This document shows, piece after piece, positions 18,639 through 27,327 of a stretch of 39,535 nucleotides of DNA. The position numbers were made by a program, and so were the translations under genes. Location of the stretch: positions 1-39,535 of the forward strand of contig MNFJ01000085.1 in assembly GCA_001918155.1 (NCBI GenBank), written 5' to 3'. The notes under the pieces are model-generated. The model was not told the origin of the DNA and did not search any database. It was given only the letters and a program-made list of their open reading frames with translations. The stretch comes from Deltaproteobacteria bacterium 13_1_40CM_4_68_19. Lineage in GTDB: Bacteria > Myxococcota > Myxococcia > Myxococcales > 40CM-4-68-19. Each line of letters starts with the position of its first letter. Position 1 is the stretch's first letter.

Positions 18639-18672
18639 CACGGCCGCGGCACGTGGAACGGCCGCGGCCGTG
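18639..18672. repeat. Perfect 12-bp inverted repeat between carD and cysS
   Basis: CACGGCCGCGGC (18639-18650) and GCCGCGGCCGTG (18661-18672) are perfect inverted copies with a 10-base loop (ACGTGGAACG). There is no U tract in either direction. It could end or attenuate the carD transcript before cysS. Confidence 0.5.
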
Positions 18673-18707
18673 GACGATCCTGGTGCTGGAGACCGCCGGA
18701 GGACGGA

Positions 18708-19196
18708 TCAGCAGTTGAAGATGGTCTTCAGGTCGCCCTCGATGTCGTCCTCGTTGACGCCCTTGGCGAGCGAGAGCTCTTTGATCAAGAGATTGCGCGC
18801 CGTATCGAGCATCTTGCGCTCGCCGAAGCTCAGGTCCTTGTCGAACTTGAGCAGGTAGAGGTCGCGCAGCACTTCCGCGATCTCGAACACGGAGCCGGTC
18901 TTGATCTTCTCCATGTACTCGCGGTAGCGGCGGTTCCAAGTGGCCGAATCGACGGAGATGTCCTTCTGCTTCAGGATCGTGTAGACCTTGTTTACGGCTT
19001 TCTCGTCGATGAGAGAGCGGAGCCCCACCGACCCGACCTTGTTGATGGGGATGAGGATTTTCATCCCGTTTTCCATGATCTTGAGGACGTAGAAGGACTG
19101 CCGCTGGCCAGCGATGTCCTTGTGCTCGATCCCCATCACTTCGCCGACGCCCTGCCCCGGGTAGACGGCTTTGTCGCCGACCTTGAAAGTCTGCAT
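18708..19196 (-). CDS. cdnL: CarD/CdnL family RNA polymerase-binding regulator
   Basis: The 162-residue protein begins MQTFKVGDKAVYPGQGVGEV and has a CarD N-terminal Tudor-like RNA polymerase beta-subunit-binding domain (about 1-65) followed by a helical DNA-binding C-terminal domain. Length and sequence pattern match M. xanthus CdnL (164 residues) rather than the longer CarD with HMGA tail. CdnL stabilises open complexes at rRNA and other growth promoters and is essential in M. xanthus. A good promoter (TTGACC-N17-TTAAAA) ends only 10 bases before the ATG and no Shine-Dalgarno is present, so the message is probably leaderless or nearly so. It is divergent from comEC. Confidence 0.92.
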   Translation of the reverse strand: MQTFKVGDKAVYPGQGVGEVMGIEHKDIAGQRQSFYVLKIMENGMKILIPINKVGSVGLRSLIDEKAVNKVYTILKQKDISVDSATWNRRYREYMEKIKTGSVFEIAEVLRDLYLLKFDKDLSFGERKMLDTARNLLIKELSLAKGVNEDDIEGDLKTIFNC

Positions 19197-19206
19197 AGGA
19201 AGGGGC

Positions 19207-19235
19207 TTTTAACACGAAGCGCCATGGGAGGTCAA
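19207..19235 (-). promoter_or_regulatory. Promoter of cdnL
   Basis: TTGACC (19235-19230) and TTAAAA (19212-19207) are 17 bases apart. The expected transcription start lies about 4 bases before the ATG at 19196. Confidence 0.65.
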
Positions 19236-19243
19236 GGGTGGGC

Positions 19244-19273
19244 TTGACGCCGATTACGAACGGGGTGTAGCGT
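19244..19273 (+). promoter_or_regulatory. Candidate promoter of comEC
   Basis: TTGACG (19244-19249) and TAGCGT (19268-19273) are 18 bases apart, about 60 bases before the comEC start. Its -35 box is 8 bases from that of the divergent cdnL promoter, so the two may interfere. Confidence 0.4.
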
Positions 19274-19336
19274 GGCGGGCTCGCGTGCGGTCGATGTAGG
19301 CAAACGCACACACGCGGAATTCGGGGGAGGGGGGCG

Positions 19337-21535
19337 GTGGGCGTCCGGCCATTGCTGGTCGCGTGCGCGGCATTTCTTGCCGGCGCTTTCTTCGGTGTTT
19401 CTCTCGCGTGGTGGGCAGCGCTTGCAGCCCTGCCTCTTGCGATCTGGCGCCCTGCCCGGGCCGCGGCCGCGGGTCTTGCGCTCGGGCTCCTGCGCGGAGC
19501 GGCGCAGGAGCAGGTGGCACCTTTCACCCTCGGGGAGGAATTCGAGGGGGTCGTCATCTCCCCGGACGTCGTGCGCGTGCCGCAGGGCCTCGCGGCGATC
19601 CGGCTGCGCGGCATCGCGGTCCACCGCGGCGACCGGGCCAGGTTCTTCGGGCAAGTGCACGTTCCGCCCGGGCGGCTGAACCCGGGCGGACGCGATCGCC
19701 GGGCGCAGCTCGCGGCCCGCGGCATCGCGGTCGAAGGCAGCGCCGAGGTGATCGAGGTCCTCGGGCGCGGGCCGCGCATCTGGCGCTGGTTCGACGAGGT
19801 CCGCCACCGATTCGCTGAGCGCGCACTCGTTCTCTGCACCTCGCCGGAGCACGCAGCCCTCGTCACCGCGCTGGCGGTCGGCGACCGGAGCGGTCTGTCG
19901 CGCGAGGCGGAAGACGAGCTGGCAGCAAGCGGGCTCGTCCACCTGCTCGCCAGCTCCGGACTTCACCTTGCGGTCGTGGCGCTGCTCATCCGGGAGCTGG
20001 CACGCCGCGCCTGGCTGCGGATGCCGTGGGCGCACCGCCTGCGTGCGGGCGTGTTCGGGGCCGCCATCGCCCTTCCCTTCGCCGCCTTCGAGGTCCTGCT
20101 GCTGGGTGCGCCCTGGCCGGCCGTGCGCGCCGGCGTCGGCGCGTCCGTCGTGTTGCTCGGTTCCGCGGCCGCGCGCCGCACCGATGGATTGACGACGCTC
20201 GCGCTCGGCGCTGCCTCCTGCGCGCTCGTCGACCCGGCGGCGACCCACGATCTCGCGCTGCAGCTTTCCGTGACCGGCATCGCGGGCCTGATCCTGCTCG
20301 CGCGCCCGCTGCGCGATCTGCTTCCGGTGCCCCGCCCGGCGTCCGGCGCTCCGATCTGGCGGCGGTTCCTGGAACACCTGCTGGGGCTCGGCTGCGCGAC
20401 GGGTGCGGCAGCGCTGTGCACCGCTCCCCTGCTAGCCGCCGCCTTCCACCGTTTATCGCTCGTCTCCATCGCCGCGAACGCGCTCGGGCTGCTTCCCGGT
20501 CTCGCGGCCATCCCGGTCGCCACGCTTCTGGTGCCGTTCGATCTGCTTCTCTTGTGGTGGATCGCCGATCTGCTGGCGGCGGCAACTCTCGCCGCCTCTC
20601 ACTTCTTCGCCTCGCTGCCTTTCGCCACGGCCGTGATCGCAGCGCCCGGCCTGATCGCCTGCGTCCTCTGGTACGCAGGAGTGCTGCTCTGCGTGCGCCG
20701 CGCGTTCCGCGCCGCCCTCGCGCCTTGGGCATTGCTCGCGATCCTCGCCGGATCGCGCGCAGCCATCGCGCACGCGCGGGAGGGAATGAACATCGTGTTC
20801 CTCGCGGTGGGCCAGGGCGACTCCGCCGTCGTGCAGCTCCCGGAAGGACACGCGATGCTGATCGATGCCGGCGGCGATCTGCGCTGGCCGGGCAAGTTCG
20901 ACCCCGGAGCGCGCGACATCGTACCGGCGCTGGCGGAGCTCGGCATCCACCGCCTGGACGTGGTGGTCCTGACGCACCCGCATCCCGACCACGCGGGCGG
21001 GCTGATGACAGTGCTGGATCGGATGTCCGTCGGCGAGCTGTGGATGACCGCGGAGCGCGATCCCATCGCTTCCGCGGTGCGCGCGCGGGCGGCGAGGCGC
21101 GGAGTCCCAGTGCGCGAGCCGCACGAATCCTCTCTCGGCGGCGTACGGGTCGAGGTCCTCTCGCGGTTCGAGGAAGGATGGTCGCTGAACGACAACTCCA
21201 TCGTCCTGAGGCTGGTGCACGGCGAGGTGGCGGTGCTCTTCGCCGGCGACGCGGAGGCGCTCGCCGAGGCGGATCTTGCCCAGAGCGGGGCGGAGCTCCG
21301 CGCGCAGGTGCTGAAGGCGCCGCACCACGGCAGCCGGACGAGCAGCACCGAGGCGTTCCTCCGGCGCGTGGCGCCCGCGTTCACCGTGTATTGCGTGGGC
21401 GCCGGCAACCGATTCGGTTTTCCGAACCCGGAAGTGGTGGAGCGCACGCCCGGCGTCCATTTCCTCACCTCGGAGGGGGCCGTCGTCGCCGAGAGCGACG
21501 GCCACATGGTGCAGGTCCACAGATGGCAAGACTGA
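19337..21535 (+). CDS. comEC: ComEC/Rec2 DNA uptake channel protein
   Basis: ComEC carries single-stranded DNA across the inner membrane during natural transformation. The 732-residue product has N-terminal membrane helices and a DUF4131 OB-like domain, a central competence domain with many membrane helices (about 215-480), and a C-terminal metallo-beta-lactamase domain (about 490-732). The metallo-beta-lactamase metal motifs are intact: VGQGDSAVVQLPEG, THPHPDHAGG, LFAGDAE and APHHGSRTS. The GTG start is preceded by GGGGGAGGGG. Length is normal. No other competence gene is adjacent. Its stop is followed by a nested hairpin and the convergent CBM9-like gene. Confidence 0.93.
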   Translation: MGVRPLLVACAAFLAGAFFGVSLAWWAALAALPLAIWRPARAAAAGLALGLLRGAAQEQVAPFTLGEEFEGVVISPDVVRVPQGLAAIRLRGIAVHRGDRARFFGQVHVPPGRLNPGGRDRRAQLAARGIAVEGSAEVIEVLGRGPRIWRWFDEVRHRFAERALVLCTSPEHAALVTALAVGDRSGLSREAEDELAASGLVHLLASSGLHLAVVALLIRELARRAWLRMPWAHRLRAGVFGAAIALPFAAFEVLLLGAPWPAVRAGVGASVVLLGSAAARRTDGLTTLALGAASCALVDPAATHDLALQLSVTGIAGLILLARPLRDLLPVPRPASGAPIWRRFLEHLLGLGCATGAAALCTAPLLAAAFHRLSLVSIAANALGLLPGLAAIPVATLLVPFDLLLLWWIADLLAAATLAASHFFASLPFATAVIAAPGLIACVLWYAGVLLCVRRAFRAALAPWALLAILAGSRAAIAHAREGMNIVFLAVGQGDSAVVQLPEGHAMLIDAGGDLRWPGKFDPGARDIVPALAELGIHRLDVVVLTHPHPDHAGGLMTVLDRMSVGELWMTAERDPIASAVRARAARRGVPVREPHESSLGGVRVEVLSRFEEGWSLNDNSIVLRLVHGEVAVLFAGDAEALAEADLAQSGAELRAQVLKAPHHGSRTSSTEAFLRRVAPAFTVYCVGAGNRFGFPNPEVVERTPGVHFLTSEGAVVAESDGHMVQVHRWQD

Positions 21536-21579
21536 CCGACTCAAGAGCGCGTCTCATGACCTGTACAGTCCAACAACAA

Positions 21580-21616
21580 TAGCCGCATACCCGCGCCTTC
21601 GGCGCGGGAGCGGCTA
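21580..21616. terminator. Nested hairpin between convergent comEC and CBM9-like genes
   Basis: Outer arms TAGCCGC (21580-21586) and GCGGCTA (21610-21616) enclose inner arms CCCGCGCC (21590-21597) and GGCGCGGG (21601-21608) with a cTTCGg loop. The right arm contains the TAG stop (21616-21614) of the minus-strand gene. It likely ends both transcripts. Confidence 0.6.
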
Positions 21617-22309
21617 GTCCTCGAACCTCATGGTCGCGAAGCGGTCGAGCGCATGGAAGTCTCCGCGCATCGGCGGAGAGTAGGCCTGACCTTCGCCGGG
21701 CTGCCCAGGACCCTGGCGGAGCCGGTACAGGTTGAACTTCCATCGGTCGCCGCGCTGCGGGCGCGGCTTCGGCATGCCGGTGAGGGAGGCGAACGGGATC
21801 GCCAGCTCGACCGTCCACCCGCGATCGACGTCGCGCGGATCGTTCAACGTGCCGTCCACGTGCACCGCGTGCTTTGCATGCGACGACCAGGAGAGGTCCA
21901 TCCCCTGGCGGGCTCCGCCGGCGAAGCTGGCGTCGAAGAGCGCGTTGGTGGGCGCGACCTCGATCTCGTCGTAGTGCGACCCGTCCCCTGAGGGATCGAG
22001 GAAGATCTCGACCACGTTCGACGTGTACAGCTTCTCGTCGTCTTTGAAGAAGGTGCCGGAGACGTTCGTGTCCTCCGCGAGGAACGCCACGTAGAGGTAG
22101 TCGTCGTCCCAGAGAAGCCGCGCCTCGGTCGCCGCGCTGGCCGGCTTGCCGTCGAGGCTGCGCACGAAAGGTCCGGCCTTGTCCGCCCGGTCCCAGGCGG
22201 ACTCCGCCAGGACGCCGTCGATCTCGATGGCGCCCTTCGCACGGTGCACCAAGTAGTCCCTGCCGGACCGGGCGCAAGCGACTGAGAGCAGGAGGACCGC
22301 GGCGCGCAC
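21614..22309 (-). CDS. CBM9-like exported protein
   Basis: The 231-residue protein starts MRAAVLLLSVACARSG, a short signal sequence with a Cys that could be a lipid anchor (SVAC; not an ideal lipobox). The rest resembles a carbohydrate-binding module family 9/DOMON-like beta sandwich: GAIEIDGVLAESAWDRADKA at the start, then LLWDDDYLYVAFLAED, a run typical of this family, and a WTVELAIPFASL strand. These modules bind sugars or haem; there is no enzyme domain. Its stop is part of a hairpin shared with comEC. The gene just upstream (22320-22745) is 10 bases away on the same strand. Confidence 0.75.
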   Translation of the reverse strand: MRAAVLLLSVACARSGRDYLVHRAKGAIEIDGVLAESAWDRADKAGPFVRSLDGKPASAATEARLLWDDDYLYVAFLAEDTNVSGTFFKDDEKLYTSNVVEIFLDPSGDGSHYDEIEVAPTNALFDASFAGGARQGMDLSWSSHAKHAVHVDGTLNDPRDVDRGWTVELAIPFASLTGMPKPRPQRGDRWKFNLYRLRQGPGQPGEGQAYSPPMRGDFHALDRFATMRFED

Positions 22310-22319
22310 GCGCGCCAGG

Positions 22320-22745
22320 TTACGCCAGACGCGCCCGCCGGACGATCAGATCGCACAGCCGCTGGTGCCCTGCGAGCAGCGACGAGAACGTCAGCGACCC
22401 CAGGCGCGTGCGAACCGCGTATGAAGTCCCGATCAGCCCGGGCATCACGTCGACTCGGAGGATGTCGCTGAAGGAGACGGTGCGCTCCATCGCCACCGTC
22501 CGCACCGTCAGTCCGCTCTCGGTCACGATGAATGCGAGGCGGTTGTAGAAGAGCGAGCAGGCGGTGAAGAGCACCACGAAGAAGGCCGCGGAGAGGAACG
22601 ACGAACGGGTCGCCCCCTGCATCGCGGCCAGCGCGAAGAACACCGCGATCCAGAGCGTCGCGGCTCCCATGACCACCGTGCGCAGCGCCATCCAGGGGCG
22701 GAAGGTCTCGGGTGCGAGCGCTTCGCGGCCTTCCGGATGCTGCAT
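22320..22745 (-). CDS. PH-domain-like small membrane protein
   Basis: The 141-residue protein begins MQHPEGREALAPETFRPW, has two closely spaced membrane helices (about 21-38 and 46-62), then a soluble beta-rich C-terminal part (LAFIVTESGLTVRTVAMERT ... FSDILRVDVMPGLIGTSYA). This layout resembles bacterial PH-like (bPH) membrane proteins. No catalytic motif is present and function is unknown. The ATG at 22745 is 62 bases from the divergent glnE start. It probably shares a transcript with the CBM9-like gene downstream. Confidence 0.55.
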   Translation of the reverse strand: MQHPEGREALAPETFRPWMALRTVVMGAATLWIAVFFALAAMQGATRSSFLSAAFFVVLFTACSLFYNRLAFIVTESGLTVRTVAMERTVSFSDILRVDVMPGLIGTSYAVRTRLGSLTFSSLLAGHQRLCDLIVRRARLA

Positions 22746-22807
22746 GAAATGAGCATAGCGACTCGGGTTTGGCACGGCAATTCCAGGGCCACTGCTACAC
22801 TCCCGAC

Positions 22808-25774
22808 GTGCACGGGTCGCCTTGGACGCAAGCCCCGCCCGGCTGGGAGGACGCCGAGCGGGCGGAACGTCTCGCGGCGCGCATGCCTGCGGAGACCGGG
22901 CTGCCGGCTGCGGAGCTGCTCGGGCTCTGCGCGCAGAGCGCCGAACCCGACGGGGCGCTCGCCGGCTCCGTCCGCGCGCTGGCCGCCCGCAAGGACCGCT
23001 ACGGAGGCCCGGCGGCCCGCGAGACGCTCGCGCCGCTGGTCCGCGTCTGCGCAGGCTCGAAATTCCTCGCCCAGACCCTCGCCGCGCGTCCACGGCTCGT
23101 CGATCTGCTCGGCTGCGCCCGGTTCCCGGATGAGCCGGTTCCGCTTCGCACCGCTCTCTGCACCGACGCGGTCTCGCTCGCGCGCCGGCTGCGGCGCCAC
23201 AAGCATGCGGAGGTGCTGCGCATCGCGCTGCGCGATCTCTCGGGCGCGTCGATCCCGGAGGTCACCCGCGATCTCTCGCGGCTCGCCGCACAGGCGTTCG
23301 AGGTGTCCACGCAGTTCCATTACCGTCGCTTGTGCGCGATGCACGGCCCGCCGGCGGGGCGTAGCGCGAGCAGCCCTTCCGGATTCTGCGTCATCGGCAT
23401 GGGCAAGCTGGGTGGAGAGGAGCTGAACTTCTCCTCCGATGCAGACGTGCTCTACGTGTACGACAAGGACGGCAGGACCCAGGGGCCCCACCCGATCGAT
23501 CACTTCGCGTTCTACGCGCGCCTGGCCGAGTCCGTCACGGCCTCGGTCGGGTCGCCCGGGGCGGCGCCCGAAGGCGGGTTCGTCTTCCGGGTGGACCTCG
23601 ATCTGCGACCGGAGGGCCGCAACGGTCCCATCGTCAATGCCATCCGCGGCCTCGAGCTCTACTACGAGGCCCAGGGCGCCCCCTGGGAGCGCTTTGCCCT
23701 GCTCAAGGCGCGTCCCATCGCCGGGGATCTGGCGACCGGCGAAGAGGCGCTGCTCCGCCTCATGCCGTTCGTGTTCCGCAAGTACTTCGACCTCAAGGCG
23801 ATCGACGAGATGCGCCAGCTCAAGGCGCGCGCGGAAAAGGAAGCGGCCCGCGCCGCCGGCGTCGATCTGAAGCTCGGGCGCGGCGGCATCCGCGAGATCG
23901 AATTCTTCGTCCAGGCCCTTCAGCTCCTCCACGGCGGCCGGGATCCGAACCTGCGCGTGCGCGGGACGCTCAAGGCGCTGGACAGGCTCCTCTACGCGGG
24001 CCTGATCTCGAGCCGCGATCGCGACGAACTGGGCGAGGCGTACGTGGTCCTGCGCCGGCTCGAGCACCGCATCCAGATGGTGGCAGAGCGGCAGACGCAC
24101 GCCGTGCCCGAGGACCCGCGCGAGCGCGAGCGCCTGGCGCGCCGCGCCGGTTACCCGGACGCGGCGGCGATGGAGGGCGATCTGGCCGCCCACCGCTCCA
24201 ACGTGGAGGCGCGCTTCAAGGATCTGCTCCGCGTCGCCTCCGGAGATGCGCCCGGCGCGGACCCGCGTGCCGCCGCCGCCGCCGACCCCGAGGCGACCAC
24301 CCGGCAGCGCTCCGCCGCCCTGGCGGAGCTCGGATTCGATCAGCCGGACGCCAGCGCCGAGGAGCTGGCGAGGCTAGCGCGCAAGCGCGGCACGCCCTTC
24401 CAGGATCCGCAGCCGCTCGGTCCGGCGCTGGTGATGGAGCTTGCGGCGGCCCCGGATCCGGACCAGGCCCTGCGGCACCTGGCCGACCTGTTCGGCAGCC
24501 TGGCGAATCCGCGCGTCACGGGCGAGCTGCTGGCCCAGAGCCCGCGCACCACCCGGCTCCTGGTCTCGCTCTTCGGATCGAGCGATTACCTGTCCCGGCA
24601 GCTCCTGCGCCATCCCGAGCTCATCGATCAGCTCGTGCTGCGCGGCTCGGCCGCCCTGGTGCGCGAACGAGCGGATCTGCGGGCCGATCTGGGCAACCGG
24701 CTGCGCGCCGTTCCCGCGTCCGACGTGGAGGCGACGCTCACCGAGCTGCGGCGCTTCCGCAACGAGGAGGTGCTGCGCATCGCCCTCCACGACGTGGCCG
24801 GCGCGCTGGCCGTCGAGCAGGTCTCGCGCCAGCTGTCCGATCTGGCCGATGCCTGTGTCGAGGCCTGCTTCTCGCTGGCATGGGCGGAGATCGAGAAGCG
24901 CTACGGAAAGCGCGACGCGACCATGGTGGTGATCGCGCTCGGCAAGCTGGGGGGCCGCGAGCTCGGATATCACTCCGACCTCGACCTCCTCTTCCTCTAC
25001 TCGTCCGCCGGAGAGCACGGCGCCAACCACGAATACTTTGCGCGCATCGCGCAGAAGCTGATCAGCCACCTCGCGCTTCCCCTGCGCGAGGGGTTCCTCT
25101 ACCGGATCGACACGCGCCTGCGGCCGAGCGGAAACCATGGGCCGCTGGTGATCTCGTTCGATGCGCTCGACTCCTATCACGCGCGCGAAGCGCGCCTCTG
25201 GGAACGGCAGGCGTTGCTGCGCGCCCGTCCCGTCGCCGGCGACGAGGCTTTGTTCGCCCGCGCGTTCGCGCAGGTGCTCGAGCCGAGCGTGTTCCGGCCC
25301 ATCGACCGCGGCGCGGCAGCGAAAGAGCTGCTGGCGATGCGCGATCGCATGGAGCGCGAAATTGCCGGCGAATCAGGCGGCTTGTACAATTCCAAACTGG
25401 GGCGCGGAGGCCTCGTGGACGTGGAGTTCGCGGTGCAGTTCCTCCAGCTCGCGCACGGGGCGACGGAGCTATCGGTACGCTCGGCAAACACGTCGCAGGC
25501 GCTCGCACTGCTCTTGAAGCATGGCCATCTCGGCCCGCAGGATCACGCGGCGCTCGCCCGCGGTTACCGCTTCTTGCGCCGTCTGGAGTCCCGGCTGCGG
25601 ATCGTCCGCGACCGCTCCGTCGACCGCATTCCGGAGAGCGGCCCCGAGCTGCTGAGGCTCGCGCGCCGGATGGGCTACTCCGGCCCGCGCGCCGGGGAGG
25701 AGCTGCTCGCCGATTACCAGCGGACCGCCACCCAGGTCCGCGGCGCGTTCCTGCGTGTGCTTGGAGGCGCATGA
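22808..25774 (+). CDS. glnE: Bifunctional glutamine synthetase adenylyltransferase/deadenylase
   Basis: GlnE adds AMP to glutamine synthetase when nitrogen is plentiful and removes it when nitrogen is scarce. The protein (988 residues from this GTG) has the duplicated GlnE layout. The N-terminal deadenylase nucleotidyltransferase has GMGKLGGEELNFSSDADVL (DAD about 211-213), and the C-terminal adenylyltransferase has ALGKLGGRELGYHSDLDLLF (DLD about 724-726), each followed by a helical regulatory domain. Both active sites look intact. An upstream TTG at 22769 would add 13 residues, but a TACACT -10-like box (22795-22800) just before the GTG favours 22808. A TTGGCACG at 22769 resembles half of a sigma-54 site. 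A patatin gene follows. Confidence 0.95.
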   Translation: MHGSPWTQAPPGWEDAERAERLAARMPAETGLPAAELLGLCAQSAEPDGALAGSVRALAARKDRYGGPAARETLAPLVRVCAGSKFLAQTLAARPRLVDLLGCARFPDEPVPLRTALCTDAVSLARRLRRHKHAEVLRIALRDLSGASIPEVTRDLSRLAAQAFEVSTQFHYRRLCAMHGPPAGRSASSPSGFCVIGMGKLGGEELNFSSDADVLYVYDKDGRTQGPHPIDHFAFYARLAESVTASVGSPGAAPEGGFVFRVDLDLRPEGRNGPIVNAIRGLELYYEAQGAPWERFALLKARPIAGDLATGEEALLRLMPFVFRKYFDLKAIDEMRQLKARAEKEAARAAGVDLKLGRGGIREIEFFVQALQLLHGGRDPNLRVRGTLKALDRLLYAGLISSRDRDELGEAYVVLRRLEHRIQMVAERQTHAVPEDPRERERLARRAGYPDAAAMEGDLAAHRSNVEARFKDLLRVASGDAPGADPRAAAAADPEATTRQRSAALAELGFDQPDASAEELARLARKRGTPFQDPQPLGPALVMELAAAPDPDQALRHLADLFGSLANPRVTGELLAQSPRTTRLLVSLFGSSDYLSRQLLRHPELIDQLVLRGSAALVRERADLRADLGNRLRAVPASDVEATLTELRRFRNEEVLRIALHDVAGALAVEQVSRQLSDLADACVEACFSLAWAEIEKRYGKRDATMVVIALGKLGGRELGYHSDLDLLFLYSSAGEHGANHEYFARIAQKLISHLALPLREGFLYRIDTRLRPSGNHGPLVISFDALDSYHAREARLWERQALLRARPVAGDEALFARAFAQVLEPSVFRPIDRGAAAKELLAMRDRMEREIAGESGGLYNSKLGRGGLVDVEFAVQFLQLAHGATELSVRSANTSQALALLLKHGHLGPQDHAALARGYRFLRRLESRLRIVRDRSVDRIPESGPELLRLARRMGYSGPRAGEELLADYQRTATQVRGAFLRVLGGA

Positions 25775-25799
25775 AAGCGCCGAGCGGGCACGTCCCGCC

Positions 25800-27242
25800 A
25801 TGACGCTGCTCCAGGAGAGATTCGCGGAGGTCGGGCCCCTCACCGCAATGGAGACCCAGCTCGCTCGCGCGGCGGTCGCGGCACGCGGGCGGCTCGACGA
25901 TCGCGACGAGACCTCGATCAGGTACGCGCTCGCGCTCAGCCGCTGCTGGCACGTGCGCGCCCCCGACGGACGCGACGTCGCCGTGGCGGCGATCCTGCGC
26001 CCCTTCCGCGAGAAGCTCGTGCAGGTGCTCTGGCCGCTGCTCGATCCGCAGCGGCCGCTCCTGGCCGCGCCGCACGAGCTGCTGCCGGCCGCTCGCGAAG
26101 CGCAGCGGATCGCCCAGGAAGCGCTGGCCCAGATCGCGCAGCAACTCGGGCACCGCCTTCCCGGCGAGCGGCTCGACCGCGAAGTGCGCGAGCGGCACCT
26201 GGTTCTCGTCTGCGGCGGAGGCGGCGGCACCGGATACGTGCACCTCGCCGCCTTCGCGCTGCTCGAGGCGGCAGGCCTTCAGCCCGCGATGCTGGCGGGC
26301 AGCTCGATGGGAGCGATCCTCGGGCTCTTCCGCGCGCGAGAGCGGCGATTCGACCTGGCCCGGATTCCCGAGATCCTCCAGGACCTCACCTACAGGAAGA
26401 TCTTCCGCCTCGTCCCGCAGCCGAGCGTGTACGGCCTGCCGGGACCGCTGCGCCTGCACCTGCGGGCAGCGATCGGCCACTGGTTCCGGCATCCGGATGG
26501 ATCTCCCGTCCGCATGTCCGATCTTCCCATTCCCCTGCTGGTCACCGTCACGGGGATCCGCCGCGGCAAGCTCCCGCGCCCCCTCGAGGAGTACGAGGCG
26601 ATGGTCGGTGTGCCAGATCCCGATCCGTCGCGGTGGGGAATCCGCGCGCTGCATCGCAACGTACAGCAGCTGACGGCGGCGATCTCCGAGCTCGCGCGAA
26701 TCCCGCGGCTGACTGCCCGGCTGGTGTTCGGCGCCTCGGAAGAAACGCGCCAGGCCGATGCCATCGACGCGGTCGGCTTCTCGGCCAGCGTGCCCGGAGT
26801 CATCCACTACGACGTGCTGCGCGACGACGCGCGCATGCACGAGCTGCTGCAGGGACTGCTCGAGAGGCACGATCTCCTCCGCCTCTGCGACGGCGGCGTG
26901 GTCGACAACGTTCCGGTGCGCACGGCCTGGCAGCACGTGCAGCGCGCGGGGCTCCCCGGGCTGGGAAGCCGGAACGTGGTCATCTTCGCGCTCGACGGAT
27001 TCGCGCCGCGGCTGATGACTCCGCTCTGGCTCCCGCTGCAGAGTATCGCCGCCCCGGCGGTGGCCCGGAACCGGCCCTACGCGCACGTCTACAAGGCCTT
27101 TCGCAGGACCTTGTCTCCACTGGCCCTGCTTCCCAGCCAGCGCGCCCTGCAATCCATCGTGCGCTCGGCGAAGGAAGAGCTCCTCGACGAGCTCCCCACC
27201 CTGCAACGCCTGCTCGCCCCAATCCCTCCACTTCCAAGCTGA
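25800..27242 (+). CDS. Patatin-like phospholipase
   Basis: The 480-residue protein has a patatin domain from about residue 132. The oxyanion loop is CGGGGGTG (138-145), the nucleophile Ser169 lies in GSSMG (GxSxG), and the catalytic Asp is in the CDGGVVDN motif near residue 365. The N-terminal 130 residues are helical and not part of the patatin fold. Such enzymes hydrolyse phospholipids or related esters. All dyad residues are present, so it should be active. There is no signal sequence. ATG 25800 follows the glnE stop by 25 bases; a short ATG frame at 25771 (MKAPSGHVPP) is ruled out by its early stop. Co-transcription with glnE is likely. Confidence 0.85.
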   Translation: MTLLQERFAEVGPLTAMETQLARAAVAARGRLDDRDETSIRYALALSRCWHVRAPDGRDVAVAAILRPFREKLVQVLWPLLDPQRPLLAAPHELLPAAREAQRIAQEALAQIAQQLGHRLPGERLDREVRERHLVLVCGGGGGTGYVHLAAFALLEAAGLQPAMLAGSSMGAILGLFRARERRFDLARIPEILQDLTYRKIFRLVPQPSVYGLPGPLRLHLRAAIGHWFRHPDGSPVRMSDLPIPLLVTVTGIRRGKLPRPLEEYEAMVGVPDPDPSRWGIRALHRNVQQLTAAISELARIPRLTARLVFGASEETRQADAIDAVGFSASVPGVIHYDVLRDDARMHELLQGLLERHDLLRLCDGGVVDNVPVRTAWQHVQRAGLPGLGSRNVVIFALDGFAPRLMTPLWLPLQSIAAPAVARNRPYAHVYKAFRRTLSPLALLPSQRALQSIVRSAKEELLDELPTLQRLLAPIPPLPS

Positions 27243-27327
27243 AAAGCGCCACCGGACGGCTGCATCTTTCTTTTACCGGGACGTGCGTGCTAAGAGGGCG
27301 CGCCCGACCTTCAAGCCGAGGCGAATC

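Noticed and set aside
18603-18707. T-box leader for cysS
   Set aside because: No T-box sequence or antiterminator is seen; only a GC-rich inverted repeat is present and T-boxes are uncommon for this group.
22769-22783. Sigma-54 promoter before glnE (TTGGCACG-N4-TTCC)
   Set aside because: The -24 element fits, but the -12 element should be TTGC; CC in place of the GC pair makes it unlikely to work.
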